From Rhodohalobacter barkolensis (GTDB lineage Bacteria > Bacteroidota > Rhodothermia > Balneolales > Balneolaceae): DNA of 64,000 nucleotides. The position numbers and the translations under genes were made by a program. This document shows positions 1 to 8,493 of this stretch, piece by piece. The first letter of the stretch is position 1, and each line of letters begins with the position of its first letter. The stretch is from NCBI RefSeq assembly GCF_002834295.1, contig NZ_PISP01000001.1, forward strand, positions 1,426,001 through 1,490,000, given 5' to 3'. Under the pieces are notes generated by a model that saw nothing but the letters and a program-made list of their open reading frames with translations, made no database searches and was not told where the DNA came from.

Positions 1-386
1 GATTGAGTCAGTCTGTCCTGAAGAACCCCAATGAGCTGATCCGTCCCACCTTTAATTCTCCAGGTGGGATCATCATTTGGGGGAAGCTGAACCAATTGAG
101 GCGGAGAAGTGGAGATGTATTCATAAAAGGCTTTTTCACCCAGATGCTGTTCTTCCAGATCAAGGTCCAACTCTTGCAGCAGTTGAATCAATGATTTGTG
201 CTGTTTACCCAGCCAGGTCGCTCCCAGTTCCATTCTTTTATGATCGTCGGGTCTTGCGGTATGAATTCGTCCACCCAAACGATCCCTGGCCTCCAAGATA
301 GTCGATGAAATATTTTTCTTTTCAAGCAGATAGGCAGCCGTCAGACCGGCCAGTCCTCCTCCGATGATGATGACTTCTTTATTCAT
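1..386 (-). CDS. Flavin-containing amine oxidase / FAD-dependent oxidoreductase, N-terminal part (runs off the window)
   Basis: About 128 codons are visible, read leftward from an ATG at 386; the rest lies beyond base 1. The N-terminus is a dinucleotide-binding Rossmann fold: IIIGGGLAGL at residues 6-15, an acidic residue at E32 ending the second strand, then ARDRLGGR (33-40), the arrangement typical of monoamine oxidase-type flavoproteins and phytoene desaturase relatives. After it comes ELGATWLG, which resembles the substrate-side start of the amine oxidase domain. By family knowledge it binds FAD and oxidises an amine or related substrate. The substrate cannot be told from this part. It has its own upstream gap (387-588) and no obvious operon partner. 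Assignment to the superfamily is firm; the exact enzyme is open. Confidence 0.85.
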   Translation of the reverse strand, partial: MNKEVIIIGGGLAGLTAAYLLEKKNISSTILEARDRLGGRIHTARPDDHKRMELGATWLGKQHKSLIQLLQELDLDLEEQHLGEKAFYEYISTSPPQLVQLPPNDDPTWRIKGGTDQLIGVLQDRLTQ

Positions 387-588
387 ATAACCTATTTTTA
401 AGAGCTACAACCTTAGTAAATCGCAGAATAATTCCACGATGATGAAATTCATTTTGCAGATTCATTTGCAGCAATGATAGGATCATTCCAGCATCAACAC
501 TTACAAAAAAGTGAGGGGTTGAGATCAAAATTTTGGTTTTTGGAAATTGTGATTTGGAATTTGAAACTTAGTACATCAAAACTTAAAA
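387..588. other. Intergenic gap between two leftward genes
   Basis: About 200 bases with no coding signal. It holds the presumed promoter of the amine oxidase gene and the 3' flank of the permease gene. It is AT-rich with short T/A runs, and no clear hairpin terminator is seen. Confidence 0.5.
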
Positions 589-1734
589 TCACTCTTCTTC
601 CTCATCCCCATCTTTTGAAACCTTCTCCTTCAGGTCACTGATCTTTTGAGCCAGTTTTCCCTTTTTATCCTTTTGATCATCCGGTACACGGCCAATCAGA
701 TATCCGTAAGGCTGCAGGGATTCAATCTCGTCAAAAACCACTTTCATAATGGCGCCTAGCGGAATGAAAAGTATCATACCGGCCAAACCCCAGATCTGTG
801 CTCCCAAAAACAGAAGAAGTAGTGCAATGAGAGCATTCATACTCACTTGATTGCCCACAATTACCGGAGTAAAGAAATTTCCTTCAAATATTTGAATGAC
901 ATAAAATCCGGCGACAATAATCAATGGATAGATCAGGGAATCCATTGTTAGCAGCGAATAAATTACCGGGAAAATTGAACCAAACAGCGGTCCAATAAAA
1001 GGAATAACATTTAGCAGAGCAGCAAATACTCCAAAAAATACTGCATGTTTTACTCCTACAATCAACAGCATAATACTGTTTAAAACTGCGAGGATAGAAA
1101 TAACAATCATCACACCCGTGATGTATTTCTGAACAACAACTTGAATATTGCCAATTATAGTTTTGACTTTATCTTCGTGCATGTCACTTTTTCTGCCAAA
1201 TAATTTCAGAAAAAATGTTTTCAGAAAGTCTCGGAAAATGAGAAACATAAACATGAAAACAGGCACCAGGAAGGTTGTCGTCACCATAGATACTGCTCCG
1301 GCTACTCCTTTACCCAGGGTTCCTGAATTTTCACGAACAAATTCTACAAACAGTCCTTCAAGATCTTCCAAATCCACAAACCCTTCAAAATCAAACCAGG
1401 TGACCAGGAAATCTTCCATCCCGGCCAGAAGCTCCTCAGTGCGAGATTTAATCAGATCTACATCATCCACAAAAGCTGTTATCTGAGTATAAAAGAAATA
1501 CCCAAGTCCGACCAAGACTGACAAACCGATGATCATCGCCAAAAGTGCAGCCAGTATTCTTGGCACGTTATACTTCTCAAACCAGGAGGCAAGTGGAGCA
1601 AAAAGTATCGATAACAGAATAGCGAACAACAGGGGCAAAAGGATCGACTTAGCCACGATCATCACGTAGACGGTCAAAATCAAGCCGAGCAAGACTGTTG
1701 TGTATTTTACGTACCACCGATTTTCAAAACTCAT
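589..1734 (-). CDS. AI-2E family transporter (PerM/TqsA-like permease)
   Basis: A 381-residue integral membrane protein. Two N-terminal hydrophobic segments (about residues 12-55) and one near 58-85 are followed by a soluble loop of about 100 residues rich in Asp and Glu, then a cluster of hydrophobic segments from about 145 to 345. The C-terminus is a charged Lys/Asp/Glu tail. This layout, the PFIGP motif and the late LLLLFLGAQIWGLAGM stretch fit the AI-2E/PerM family (DUF20), reported as exporters of diverse small molecules or as Na+/H+ antiporters in some members. The substrate is not predictable here. The start at 1734 gives a sensible first membrane segment. It is monocistronic as far as seen, with a gap of 202 bases to the next leftward gene. 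Confidence 0.9.
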   Translation of the reverse strand: MSFENRWYVKYTTVLLGLILTVYVMIVAKSILLPLLFAILLSILFAPLASWFEKYNVPRILAALLAMIIGLSVLVGLGYFFYTQITAFVDDVDLIKSRTEELLAGMEDFLVTWFDFEGFVDLEDLEGLFVEFVRENSGTLGKGVAGAVSMVTTTFLVPVFMFMFLIFRDFLKTFFLKLFGRKSDMHEDKVKTIIGNIQVVVQKYITGVMIVISILAVLNSIMLLIVGVKHAVFFGVFAALLNVIPFIGPLFGSIFPVIYSLLTMDSLIYPLIIVAGFYVIQIFEGNFFTPVIVGNQVSMNALIALLLLFLGAQIWGLAGMILFIPLGAIMKVVFDEIESLQPYGYLIGRVPDDQKDKKGKLAQKISDLKEKVSKDGDEEEE

Positions 1735-1919
1735 ATCTCTTTTATGTTGATAGATTTACAGTTGTAAGCTGTTTGAAAATATTCGATTCGGATGGAACAT
1801 CATAACAGAAAAGTTTGATCACTATAAAGTTACATGCTTGGATTTAACACACTGTTAATATGATTTCAGTACAATTTTCAAGATCATTCACTCCATTTCT
1901 AACCTGACTCGATAGTATA

Positions 1920-3194
1920 GTGACGGAACTAAGACGCGACATCCGGACACCCGGAGCCATTTTGATGGGACTCGGATCCATTGTGGGAACCGGGATCTTT
2001 GTAAGTATTGCCATCGCTACACAAATCTCCGGTAACGGTGTAGTCATCGCCATTATCATTGCAGCGGCTCTTGCAACTTTTAACGGTTTAAGCAGCGCTC
2101 AGCTTGCTGCTGCTCATCCCGTAAGCGGTGGCACTTATGAGTACGGAAATCGATTTCTGGGAAGCTACTTTGGATTTACAGCCGGGTGGATGTTTCTGAT
2201 TGCCAAATCTGCATCTGCCGCAACCGCCGTTTTAGGATGCGCCAGCTACCTCTTCTATCTGTTCGAAATTGAAGTTTCCAATTCTACTTTGGTAATATCC
2301 GGGATTGTCATTCTTTTCATTATGACCCTTTTGGTTTCGGGTGGTATTAGCCGAAGCAACGCTGCTAATAAAGTCATTGTCACGATCACACTTTTGGGCC
2401 TCGCTGCACTTGTGATTGCAGGTTTTTTTGTAAAGGGAGTCCCAACCGATCCCATTTTCAATATGTTTGATGGCAGTGACATATCATCCGTGCTTTATGC
2501 TTCAGCACTGATGTTTGTAGCCTACACTGGGTACGGACGAATTGCCACACTGGGTGAAGAAGTTGCCGAACCTCGAAAAACCATTCCAAAATCGATCATT
2601 CTGGCGATGGTTGTCATTGTCATATTGTATCTCACAGTGACCCTTACGAGCTTGAATATTATGGGAGCAGAAGCATTTGGAAACACCGTTGAAGGAGAAG
2701 CTGCTCCCCTCATGAAAGTTGCTCAGACTCTTTCACTACCCTACATCGGACCGGTTATCAGTTTTGCAGCAATCACGGCGATGCTGGGTGTGCTTTTAAA
2801 TTTACTGCTCGGGCTGTCGAGGGTAATGTTAAGCATGGGGCGACGAAAAGATATTCCGGGTATTTTAGCCCATATCAATCCAAAATCCCAAAGCCCTGTA
2901 CCGGCTGTTTTGGCAACCGGTGTAGTCATCGGCCTGCTCATTCTCAGCGGTGATGTGGTATTTACATGGTCATTCAGTGCTTTTACCGTTTTAATTTACT
3001 ACTCAATCACCAATCTTTCAGCTCTTATGATGCCGGACGATCTTCGGCTCTATCCCAAATGGATTCCGGTCATGGGCCTGTTTGGATGCCTTTTTCTCGC
3101 CTTTTGGATTGATATCATGATCATTCTCCTGGGAATCGGAATGATCCTGATCGGTTTGATCTGGCATAGAATTGCAAAATCTGTTGTGGGGTGA
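1920..3194 (+). CDS. APC family amino acid permease
   Basis: A 424-residue transporter with about 12 hydrophobic segments. The first begins at once with GAILMGLGSIVGTGIFVS, the helix-1 substrate-binding signature (G-S-x-x-G-T-G-I-F) of the amino acid-polyamine-organocation superfamily. A second landmark is EEVAEPRKTIPKSI near residue 218, the conserved cytoplasmic loop before helix 7. The family imports or exchanges amino acids or polyamines across the inner membrane; the substrate is unknown. The start is a GTG at 1920. The next in-frame ATG (1965) would cut into helix 1, so GTG is preferred, though no strong ribosome binding site precedes it. It is followed by a hairpin at 3196-3225 and then repeat DNA. 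Confidence 0.88.
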   Translation: MTELRRDIRTPGAILMGLGSIVGTGIFVSIAIATQISGNGVVIAIIIAAALATFNGLSSAQLAAAHPVSGGTYEYGNRFLGSYFGFTAGWMFLIAKSASAATAVLGCASYLFYLFEIEVSNSTLVISGIVILFIMTLLVSGGISRSNAANKVIVTITLLGLAALVIAGFFVKGVPTDPIFNMFDGSDISSVLYASALMFVAYTGYGRIATLGEEVAEPRKTIPKSIILAMVVIVILYLTVTLTSLNIMGAEAFGNTVEGEAAPLMKVAQTLSLPYIGPVISFAAITAMLGVLLNLLLGLSRVMLSMGRRKDIPGILAHINPKSQSPVPAVLATGVVIGLLILSGDVVFTWSFSAFTVLIYYSITNLSALMMPDDLRLYPKWIPVMGLFGCLFLAFWIDIMIILLGIGMILIGLIWHRIAKSVVG

Positions 3195-3195
3195 T

Positions 3196-3225
3196 GGTGG
3201 TCAAAAAAGGTTTGTGAAGACCACC
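3196..3225. terminator. Hairpin just after the APC permease
   Basis: GGTGGTC (3196-3202) pairs with GACCACC (3219-3225) across a 16-base loop, starting one base after the permease stop codon. There is no T-run after it, so it may be a weak terminator or an mRNA end-protecting hairpin. Confidence 0.4.
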
Positions 3226-3498
3226 TCAAAATTGCTTATCACTCACAAAACACGCACTCTGTTCGGCGTTGAAATATGGGCCGATTCGTTCTCTACCTAT
3301 ATGCTGTCCTTACAGGACAGAATTTCTACCGATCTTTTAAAAGCAAAGCCGGATTTCATACATATTTCTATGCTATCACTTCTTGACAAAATATATCTTC
3401 AACATCCCATCGGGATGTAACATGGGTAGAATTTATTGTATCTAAGATTCAAACCGCCGAACAGAGAGCGTTGATAATTATTCGTTCAAATATGAGGC
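3221..3498. repeat. Composite palindromic element E1
   Basis: Inner arms CGCACTCTGTTCGGCG (3253-3268) and CGCCGAACAGAGAGCG (3455-3470) are inverted copies with one mismatch. Between them lie two short perfect palindromes with 3-base loops: CTGTCCT-TAC-AGGACAG (3304-3320) and ACATCCC-ATC-GGGATGT (3402-3418), the latter followed by CATGGGTAGAA. An outer TGAGGCG arm sits at 3492-3498; its left partner near 3221-3230 is degenerate. The same arms recur in four other places in this window. It resembles REP/BIME-type or MITE-type repeats and carries no convincing gene. Confidence 0.75.
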
Positions 3499-3578
3499 GA
3501 TTTTGCGCTGGTTTATTTGATTAAAAAAATTTGAATCGAACTTTCCTGATTTTTTTGTGAATGGATATTAAATAAAAC

Positions 3579-3900
3579 GCCTCAATTCTATTCAGAACTC
3601 ACAATCCAAACTCTCTGTTCGGCGAAGAAATGAGGTATCATTGGGATATATCTACCCACATGTTGTCCCTACAGGACAATATTTTCAATTAGAACCAAAA
3701 AATTCCTTTCACTATTAAATCAACTCGAAATAATCGTCTTTAGGGAGTCACTCATTCATTTACGTCATTTGATAGATAAAAGATCAAAGCTCTAAAAGAG
3801 CGATCAGATCTTAGCCCCGTGCAAAGCCCGGGTTTTCGAGTGCAACAAACTCCCCGCCGAATAGAGGGCGTTGTTCGAAGATCAAATCAGTAATGAGGCG
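3579..3900. repeat. Composite palindromic element E2
   Basis: The outer arms are GCCTCAATTC (3579-3588) and TGAGGCG (3894-3900). The inner arms are CTCTCTGTTCGGCG (3611-3624) and CGCCGAATAGAGGG (3855-3868). Inside are TTGTCC-CTACA-GGACAA (3663-3679), preceded by a TACCCACATG version of the spacer seen in the sister elements, and a CCCGTGCAAAGCCCGGG-like imperfect hairpin near 3814-3831. The orientation and order of the hairpins differ from E1, so the arms are constant while the cores vary. Confidence 0.75.
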
Positions 3901-4037
3901 GAATTAAAAAAATTAAAAAAACATAGCCCCAATCATTAATTGGAATCACATCAAAAATGAGACATAACCACGCCCAAGGTTTTAACTCTCGATTTATTAT
4001 CTTCATCAAAAATTGGATTGAATAAAACTACCATCAC
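3901..4037 (+). other. Leader region of paaZ
   Basis: AT-rich stretch between repeat E2 and the paaZ start codon. It must hold the paaZ promoter unless transcription reads through the repeats. No operator could be recognised. Confidence 0.35.
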
Positions 4038-6077
4038 ATGAAAGTCACATCATACGCAAAAGGAAACTGGATCGAAAAAGGAAAAGAGACCGACCTGATC
4101 AGCGCTGTAAACGGAAAAAAAGTCGCAACTCTGATTGAAGGCAACCTCGACTACAAAGGAATGTGCGAATATGCACGAACCGTGGGTGGACCAAAACTCC
4201 GGGAGATGACGATCCACCAGCGTGCGTTTAAGATCAAATTCCTTGGCCAATACCTGATGAAACACAAGGAGGAGTTTTACGAACTCTCTACACACACCGG
4301 TGCTACCCGCCGCGACTCCTGGATCGATATTGAAGGTGGAATCGGATCAATCTTTACGCTTTCCAGTAAGGCTCGGATAGAACTTTCGGATCTACCTTTC
4401 CACGTAGAGGGTGGTGTTGAAAGACTATCAAGAGGCGGAACATTCATTGGTCAGCACATTTGCGTACCCAAGCACGGTGTGGCTGTTCATATCAACGCGT
4501 TTAACTTCCCGGTTTGGGGAATGCTTGAAAAATTTGCCCCTGCATTCATTGCCGGTGTTCCATCCATTATCAAACCGTCACCGATGGGTTCATTTTTGGC
4601 TCATGCCGTTTTCAAAAAGATGATCGAATCCGGACTGCTGCCGGAAGGTTCTGTTCAATTTATCGCTGCGGATATTCCGGGCGACCTGCTCGATCATCTG
4701 AAGAGTCAAGATTCCGTTTCATTTACCGGATCTGCATTTACCGGCCGTAAACTGAAGGCTCATCCGAATATCATACAAAACAGCATTCCGTTTAATCTTG
4801 AGGCAGATTCCCTCAACTGCTCCATCCTGGGACCTGATGTGACTCCCGATATGGAAGAATTTGGGCTCTTTGTGAAAGAGGTGGCCAACGAGATGACGGT
4901 AAAAACCGGACAGAAATGTACAGCTATCCGCAGAACCATTATTCCAAAAGATTTGGTGGATGATGTTGCTGAAGCGCTCAAAATCAGACTTCAAAAAACC
5001 ACCATCGGTGACCCGGCTTCCGAGGATACCCGAATGGGCCCGCTAGCCAGCTCGGAACAAGCAACAAGATTTGGTGAACAGCTTCAAAAATTGATAGATG
5101 TCACAGATACCATCTATACCACAGGAGGTGACGAAAAAGATGCTTTTACCTCGCCAAAAGTTCTGCTTTGCAAAACGCCGGTTACTGTGGATGAAGTGCA
5201 TACCATTGAGGCATTCGGTCCGGTCACAACACTCCTGCCCTACGAAAATATTGATGAGGCAATTACAATTGCCAATAAAGCGGACGGATCGCTGGTCGGT
5301 TCTCTTTTTACCAACGATGATGATGTAGCGCGCGTTATTACGCTCGGCTGCGCACCTTACCACGGTCGATTTATGATTATCAACCGGCACTCTGCCAAAG
5401 AGTCGACCGGACACGGTTCTCCGATGCCTCATATGGTTCACGGCGGACCCGGTCATGCCGGAGGCGGTGAAGAGCTTGGCGGTGCCCGGGCAGTACTGCA
5501 CAATATGCAGAGAGTTGCACTTCAGGGATCACCCACAACCATTATGAACATCGTTCAGCAGTATGTAAAAGGTGCAGAAACAAAGGAATCGGAAGTTCAT
5601 CCATTCAAAAAGTATTTTGAGGATCTGACTGTCGGTGAAGCACTCACAACTCACAGAAGAACCGTTACAGAAGCCGATATTGTCAATTTTGGCGGATTAA
5701 GCGGCGACCACTTTTATGCTCACTTTGATGATGTAGCCGCCAAAGATTCTCTTTTCGGGAAACGTGTGGCACACGGATATTTCGTCCTATCTGCAGCTGC
5801 GGGAATGTTTGTTCACCCGGCTCCCGGTCCGGTAATGCTCAACTACGGACTTGAAGATTTGAGGTTTGTAGCGCCGGTCTATCCCGGAGATACCATCCAG
5901 GCCAAGCTGATCGTGAAAAAGAAAACGGTTCGCCAAAAACGGGAAACCGATAAAGAACCCTACGGAATGGTTTGGTTTGATGTACAGGTTACCAACCAGA
6001 ATGAAGAACTGGTTGCAGAGTATACCATCCTGACCTTAGTAAAACGGCAGAATCGATTGGATATGGATTTGGACTGA
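4038..6077 (+). CDS. paaZ: Bifunctional oxepin-CoA hydrolase / 3-oxo-5,6-dehydrosuberyl-CoA semialdehyde dehydrogenase PaaZ
   Basis: 679 residues, the usual length of PaaZ. Residues 1 to about 520 form an NAD(P)+-dependent aldehyde dehydrogenase domain, with the general base in NLEADS (E255) and the catalytic cysteine in TGQKCTAIRR (C294), each one residue off the E. coli positions. Residues about 545-670 form an R-specific enoyl-CoA hydratase (MaoC/hotdog) domain with the GDHFYAH Asp/His dyad. By established biochemistry it opens the oxepin-CoA ring and oxidises the resulting aldehyde in the aerobic phenylacetate pathway. The other paa genes lie 55 kb away (59.5-63.7 kb), so this copy is detached from its pathway. 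Repeat DNA lies on both sides of the gene. Identification is very secure. Confidence 0.97.
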   Translation: MKVTSYAKGNWIEKGKETDLISAVNGKKVATLIEGNLDYKGMCEYARTVGGPKLREMTIHQRAFKIKFLGQYLMKHKEEFYELSTHTGATRRDSWIDIEGGIGSIFTLSSKARIELSDLPFHVEGGVERLSRGGTFIGQHICVPKHGVAVHINAFNFPVWGMLEKFAPAFIAGVPSIIKPSPMGSFLAHAVFKKMIESGLLPEGSVQFIAADIPGDLLDHLKSQDSVSFTGSAFTGRKLKAHPNIIQNSIPFNLEADSLNCSILGPDVTPDMEEFGLFVKEVANEMTVKTGQKCTAIRRTIIPKDLVDDVAEALKIRLQKTTIGDPASEDTRMGPLASSEQATRFGEQLQKLIDVTDTIYTTGGDEKDAFTSPKVLLCKTPVTVDEVHTIEAFGPVTTLLPYENIDEAITIANKADGSLVGSLFTNDDDVARVITLGCAPYHGRFMIINRHSAKESTGHGSPMPHMVHGGPGHAGGGEELGGARAVLHNMQRVALQGSPTTIMNIVQQYVKGAETKESEVHPFKKYFEDLTVGEALTTHRRTVTEADIVNFGGLSGDHFYAHFDDVAAKDSLFGKRVAHGYFVLSAAAGMFVHPAPGPVMLNYGLEDLRFVAPVYPGDTIQAKLIVKKKTVRQKRETDKEPYGMVWFDVQVTNQNEELVAEYTILTLVKRQNRLDMDLD

Positions 6078-6087
6078 AGATCAAATT

Positions 6088-6120
6088 ATTCGTGGCACGA
6101 CTCAAAGTCGTGCCACGAAT
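6088..6120 (+). terminator. Perfect 15-bp hairpin after paaZ
   Basis: ATTCGTGGCACGACT (6088-6102), loop CAA, then AGTCGTGCCACGAAT (6106-6120), a perfect inverted repeat ten bases after the paaZ stop. No T-run follows, so termination is likely but the hairpin could also be a REP-like palindrome. Confidence 0.55.
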
Positions 6121-6135
6121 AGGAATCACTCAACT

Positions 6136-6222
6136 AAAAAAATGCCCATCAACCGATGGGCATCATATACGAGTCTACCTGCGCTGAAGCTTTGGAAGAC
6201 AGGCCGGTCATTTATGGCCGGT
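6136..6222 (-). ncRNA. Candidate structured small RNA, copy A, ending in an intrinsic terminator
   Basis: Read leftward, this unit forms three stems in order. Stem 1 is CCGGCCATAAATGACCGG. Stem 2 is GTCT-x-CC paired with GG-x-AGAC, enclosing a GC-TTCA-GC stem. Stem 3 is ATGCCCATC-GGTT-GATGGGCAT (6142-6163), followed by a run of seven T. The same 85 bases occur again at 6505-6589 with only two differences. The last stem plus T-run is a textbook Rho-independent terminator. Whether it is a separate RNA or a mobile repeat is unknown; no known RNA family was recognised. Confidence 0.45.
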
Positions 6223-6284
6223 ATACCAAACAGTACATAGTTTCGTCTTGTCGTCAGCCCCGTTATACTAAGATTTCCTTTGGA

Positions 6285-6420
6285 CGCCTCAATATAGCTT
6301 CTCTCTTTCAAACATCTCCCTCTGTTCGGCGGTGATTTTATCCTGTCTCTATTTCCCGGGGTTAAAACCCCGGGCTATTATCTGATCACCCCTGACAGGG
6401 TTATTCTTCCTGAGATAATT
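6285..6420. repeat. Truncated relative of the composite palindromic elements (E5)
   Basis: It has the left arm only: CGCCTCAATAT (from 6285) and CCCTCTGTTCGGCGG (6318-6332). Two palindromes follow: CCCGGGGTTAAAACCCCGGG (6355-6374) and CCCT-GAC-AGGG (about 6390-6400). No right arm (GCCGAACAGAG) is found before the ppa gene. Confidence 0.6.
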
Positions 6421-6504
6421 TTTGAAATACATTAATGCTTTAACAACAATCCGGAATGCCTCGAAGCCGTATCCTCAATTTTTTGCCACACCGTTCCAAC
6501 AAAC

Positions 6505-6589
6505 AAAAATGCCCATCAACCGATGGGCATCACATACGAGTCTACCTGCGCTGAAGCTTTGGAAGACAGGCCGGTCATTCATGGCCGGT
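6505..6589 (-). ncRNA. Candidate structured small RNA, copy B
   Basis: Second copy of the three-stem unit, 367 bases from copy A, with changes only at two positions, neither of which breaks a stem. Its terminator stem is ATGCCCATC (6509-6517) with GATGGGCAT (6522-6530), followed on the leftward strand by TTTTTGTTTG. It lies downstream of ppa on the same strand, so it could be an independent RNA or a processed 3' end. A 14-bp inverted repeat sits just upstream of it (6596-6691). Confidence 0.45.
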
Positions 6590-6595
6590 TTATCA

Positions 6596-6691
6596 GACAT
6601 GGTATCTCTGTTAGTATCCGATAGAAAAATACAGCTCCTAACTAAGATTACCTCAAATTTAGTCACCGCATAATCATAGAGATACCATGTC
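6596..6691. repeat. 14-bp perfect inverted repeat enclosing 68 bases
   Basis: GACATGGTATCTCT (6596-6609) and AGAGATACCATGTC (6678-6691) are exact inverted copies. The enclosed AT-rich segment has no gene. It is absent from the equivalent place next to copy A, as if inserted. Confidence 0.6.
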
Positions 6692-6709
6692 TTGACTAAA
6701 AGAAATAAT

Positions 6710-6731
6710 GAACGGGGCTGACGACCCGTTC
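6710..6731 (-). terminator. Probable terminator of ppa
   Basis: On the leftward strand GAACGGG, an 8-base loop and CCCGTTC are followed by ATTATTTCTTTT. It starts about 11 bases after the ppa stop codon. The loop sequence is repeated near 6250-6263. Confidence 0.55.
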
Positions 6732-6741
6732 TACAATCAAC

Positions 6742-7353
6742 CTACTCGCCAAACATATCCTGATAATCGGCCATGGAGGCTTCAATCACTTTCTCAGCAT
6801 ATTCCCGGTCATATACACGATCTACAAATACATCGGAGTCTTTACCGGGAATTAGTTTGTAGGTACCAAAGTAGTGACGCAAACGCTCAACAATAACTTC
6901 AGGCAAATCAGAAACATCTTTCACATCTTTGTAATATCGGTCGTTATCCAAAACAGAGATGATCTTATCATCTGCTTCACCGTTATCAATCATGTGGAGA
7001 CCGCCAATTACACGGGCAGTTAAAATCACCTCGGCACGGTCAATCGGACGCTCACTTAGTACACAAATATCGAGCGGATCGCCGTCACCTTTGTCGGTAT
7101 GTTCTGAAAGTCCGCCAATGCGCTCACCACAGTACGTTCTCGGAATAAATCCATAGAGTGATGGCGGCATGGATGAACTGCGCTGCGGGCGATCCACACG
7201 CATGTAACCGGTCAGTTTATCAACTTCGTATTTAATTGCATCAAATGATGTTACCTCAATAAAGGCGTTTACAACTTGCGGTGATCCTTCGCCAACTTCC
7301 AGGCCGTGCCATGGATGCGGGCGCCATCGATAAAAAGGGTTTGGGAAATTCAC
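6742..7353 (-). CDS. ppa: Inorganic pyrophosphatase
   Basis: 203 residues, a soluble family I pyrophosphatase that hydrolyses PPi to two phosphates and so drives nucleic-acid synthesis and acyl-CoA ligase reactions. The metal-binding signature appears as [12 protein letters not shown] (about residues 89-100), followed by D-x-K-I (ADDKI) near 127 and HYFGTYK near 160, all expected for the family. The N-terminus [19 protein letters not shown] is longer than in the E. coli enzyme and Trp/His-rich, as in a subgroup found in Bacteroidota and eukaryotes. It lies 60 bases downstream of prfA on the same strand, so the two may share a transcript. A likely terminator follows at 6710-6731. Confidence 0.95.
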   Translation of the reverse strand: MNFPNPFYRWRPHPWHGLEVGEGSPQVVNAFIEVTSFDAIKYEVDKLTGYMRVDRPQRSSSMPPSLYGFIPRTYCGERIGGLSEHTDKGDGDPLDICVLSERPIDRAEVILTARVIGGLHMIDNGEADDKIISVLDNDRYYKDVKDVSDLPEVIVERLRHYFGTYKLIPGKDSDVFVDRVYDREYAEKVIEASMADYQDMFGE

Positions 7354-7413
7354 TGTATTCTTAATTTTTTTAAACTTTTTGTTTGATTAGCTAACTGAAT
7401 ATCTTTCAATTAT

Positions 7414-8493
7414 TTACTGCATGATTGCATTCAGTTTTTCCAGGTTGTCTTCCAGTCGCAGTGCATTGATAATATCATCTATATCTCCCTTCATAATATC
7501 ATCAAGGTTGTAAAGCGTCAGATTGATACGGTGATCTGTACATCGTCCCTGTGGGTAATTGTACGTTCTGATTTTCGCACTACGGTCCCCGGTAGAAACC
7601 TGGCTTTTTCTATCAGCTGCACGTTCAGACCGGATCTTCTCCATCTCCATATCGTACAGCTTGGTCTTCAGCATAACTAATGCTTTATCTTTGTTTTGAT
7701 GCTGTGAGCGCTCTTGTTGACACTCAACAACAACACCCGAAGGCTCGTGAGTTAATCGAATCGCCGAGTCGGTTTTATTCACATGCTGCCCTCCCGCTCC
7801 ACTCGACCGGAAAGTGTCCACTCGGATATCTTTCATATCCAGATTGATTTCAACATCATCATTCACTTCCGGAAGTACAGCAACCGTAGCCGCTGATGTA
7901 TGAACACGCCCCTGAGACTCCGTTTCCGGAACCCGCTGAACTCGGTGTACGCCACTCTCATACTTCATCTTACCAAATACTTCAGTACCCGAAAGTTCAT
8001 AAACAATCTCTTTAAATCCACCTTTATCACTTTCCGTAATAGAGAGTAAATTCAGTTTCCATCCCTGAGAATCGGCATACCGCCGGTACATATCAAAAAG
8101 ATCGCCGGCAAAGATAGCTGCTTCATCGCCACCGGTTCCAGCCCGTATCTCGATGATACAGTTCTTGGAATCGTCCGGATCTTTAGGAATGAGTTTAAAC
8201 TTGATCGCTTCTTCCAGCTCTTCAAGCTCACGTTTTAACTCTTTATTTTCTTCTCGCGCAATTTCAGTAATCTCGGCATCTTCATTGGCTTCAATCAACT
8301 CCGTGTTTCCTTCAAGGAGTTTATTGATCTCCTTCCATCGATCGAAATCCTCAACCAGTTCCTTGAGTTGCGTGTGTTCTTTGGTAAGCTCAGCATATTC
8401 AGAGGGGCGATCATAAATTGCAGGATCAGCCATTGCCTGATTAATCTCGTCGTACCGCTCTTTGATCTGCTGTAATTTGTCTTCTAAATCCAT
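7414..8493 (-). CDS. prfA: Peptide chain release factor 1
   Basis: 359 residues, the standard length of RF1. The N-terminal half is strongly helical and charged. The peptidyl-tRNA hydrolysis motif GGQ appears in SSGAGGQHVNKTDSA, just after IRVDTFR. The stop-codon recognition loop reads VPETESQGRVHTSAATVAV, so the tripeptide position is P-E-T, matching the RF1 P-x-T pattern rather than the SPF of RF2. It reads UAA and UAG on the ribosome and releases the nascent chain. It is placed upstream of ppa on the same strand. Confidence 0.97.
   Translation of the reverse strand: MDLEDKLQQIKERYDEINQAMADPAIYDRPSEYAELTKEHTQLKELVEDFDRWKEINKLLEGNTELIEANEDAEITEIAREENKELKRELEELEEAIKFKLIPKDPDDSKNCIIEIRAGTGGDEAAIFAGDLFDMYRRYADSQGWKLNLLSITESDKGGFKEIVYELSGTEVFGKMKYESGVHRVQRVPETESQGRVHTSAATVAVLPEVNDDVEINLDMKDIRVDTFRSSGAGGQHVNKTDSAIRLTHEPSGVVVECQQERSQHQNKDKALVMLKTKLYDMEMEKIRSERAADRKSQVSTGDRSAKIRTYNYPQGRCTDHRINLTLYNLDDIMKGDIDDIINALRLEDNLEKLNAIMQ

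Noticed and set aside
3172-3420. Rightward reading frame of 82 codons after the APC permease
   Set aside because: It lies almost wholly in repeat E1 and encodes the palindromes; composition is not protein-like.
5043-5501. Leftward frame of 152 codons inside paaZ
   Set aside because: It is antisense to a very well conserved gene; open by codon bias only.
6126-6666. Two short leftward frames (about 61 and 63 codons) with a similar end
   Set aside because: They share the nucleotide repeat with the terminator stem; the common peptide ends inside the T-run, so the conservation is at the DNA/RNA level.
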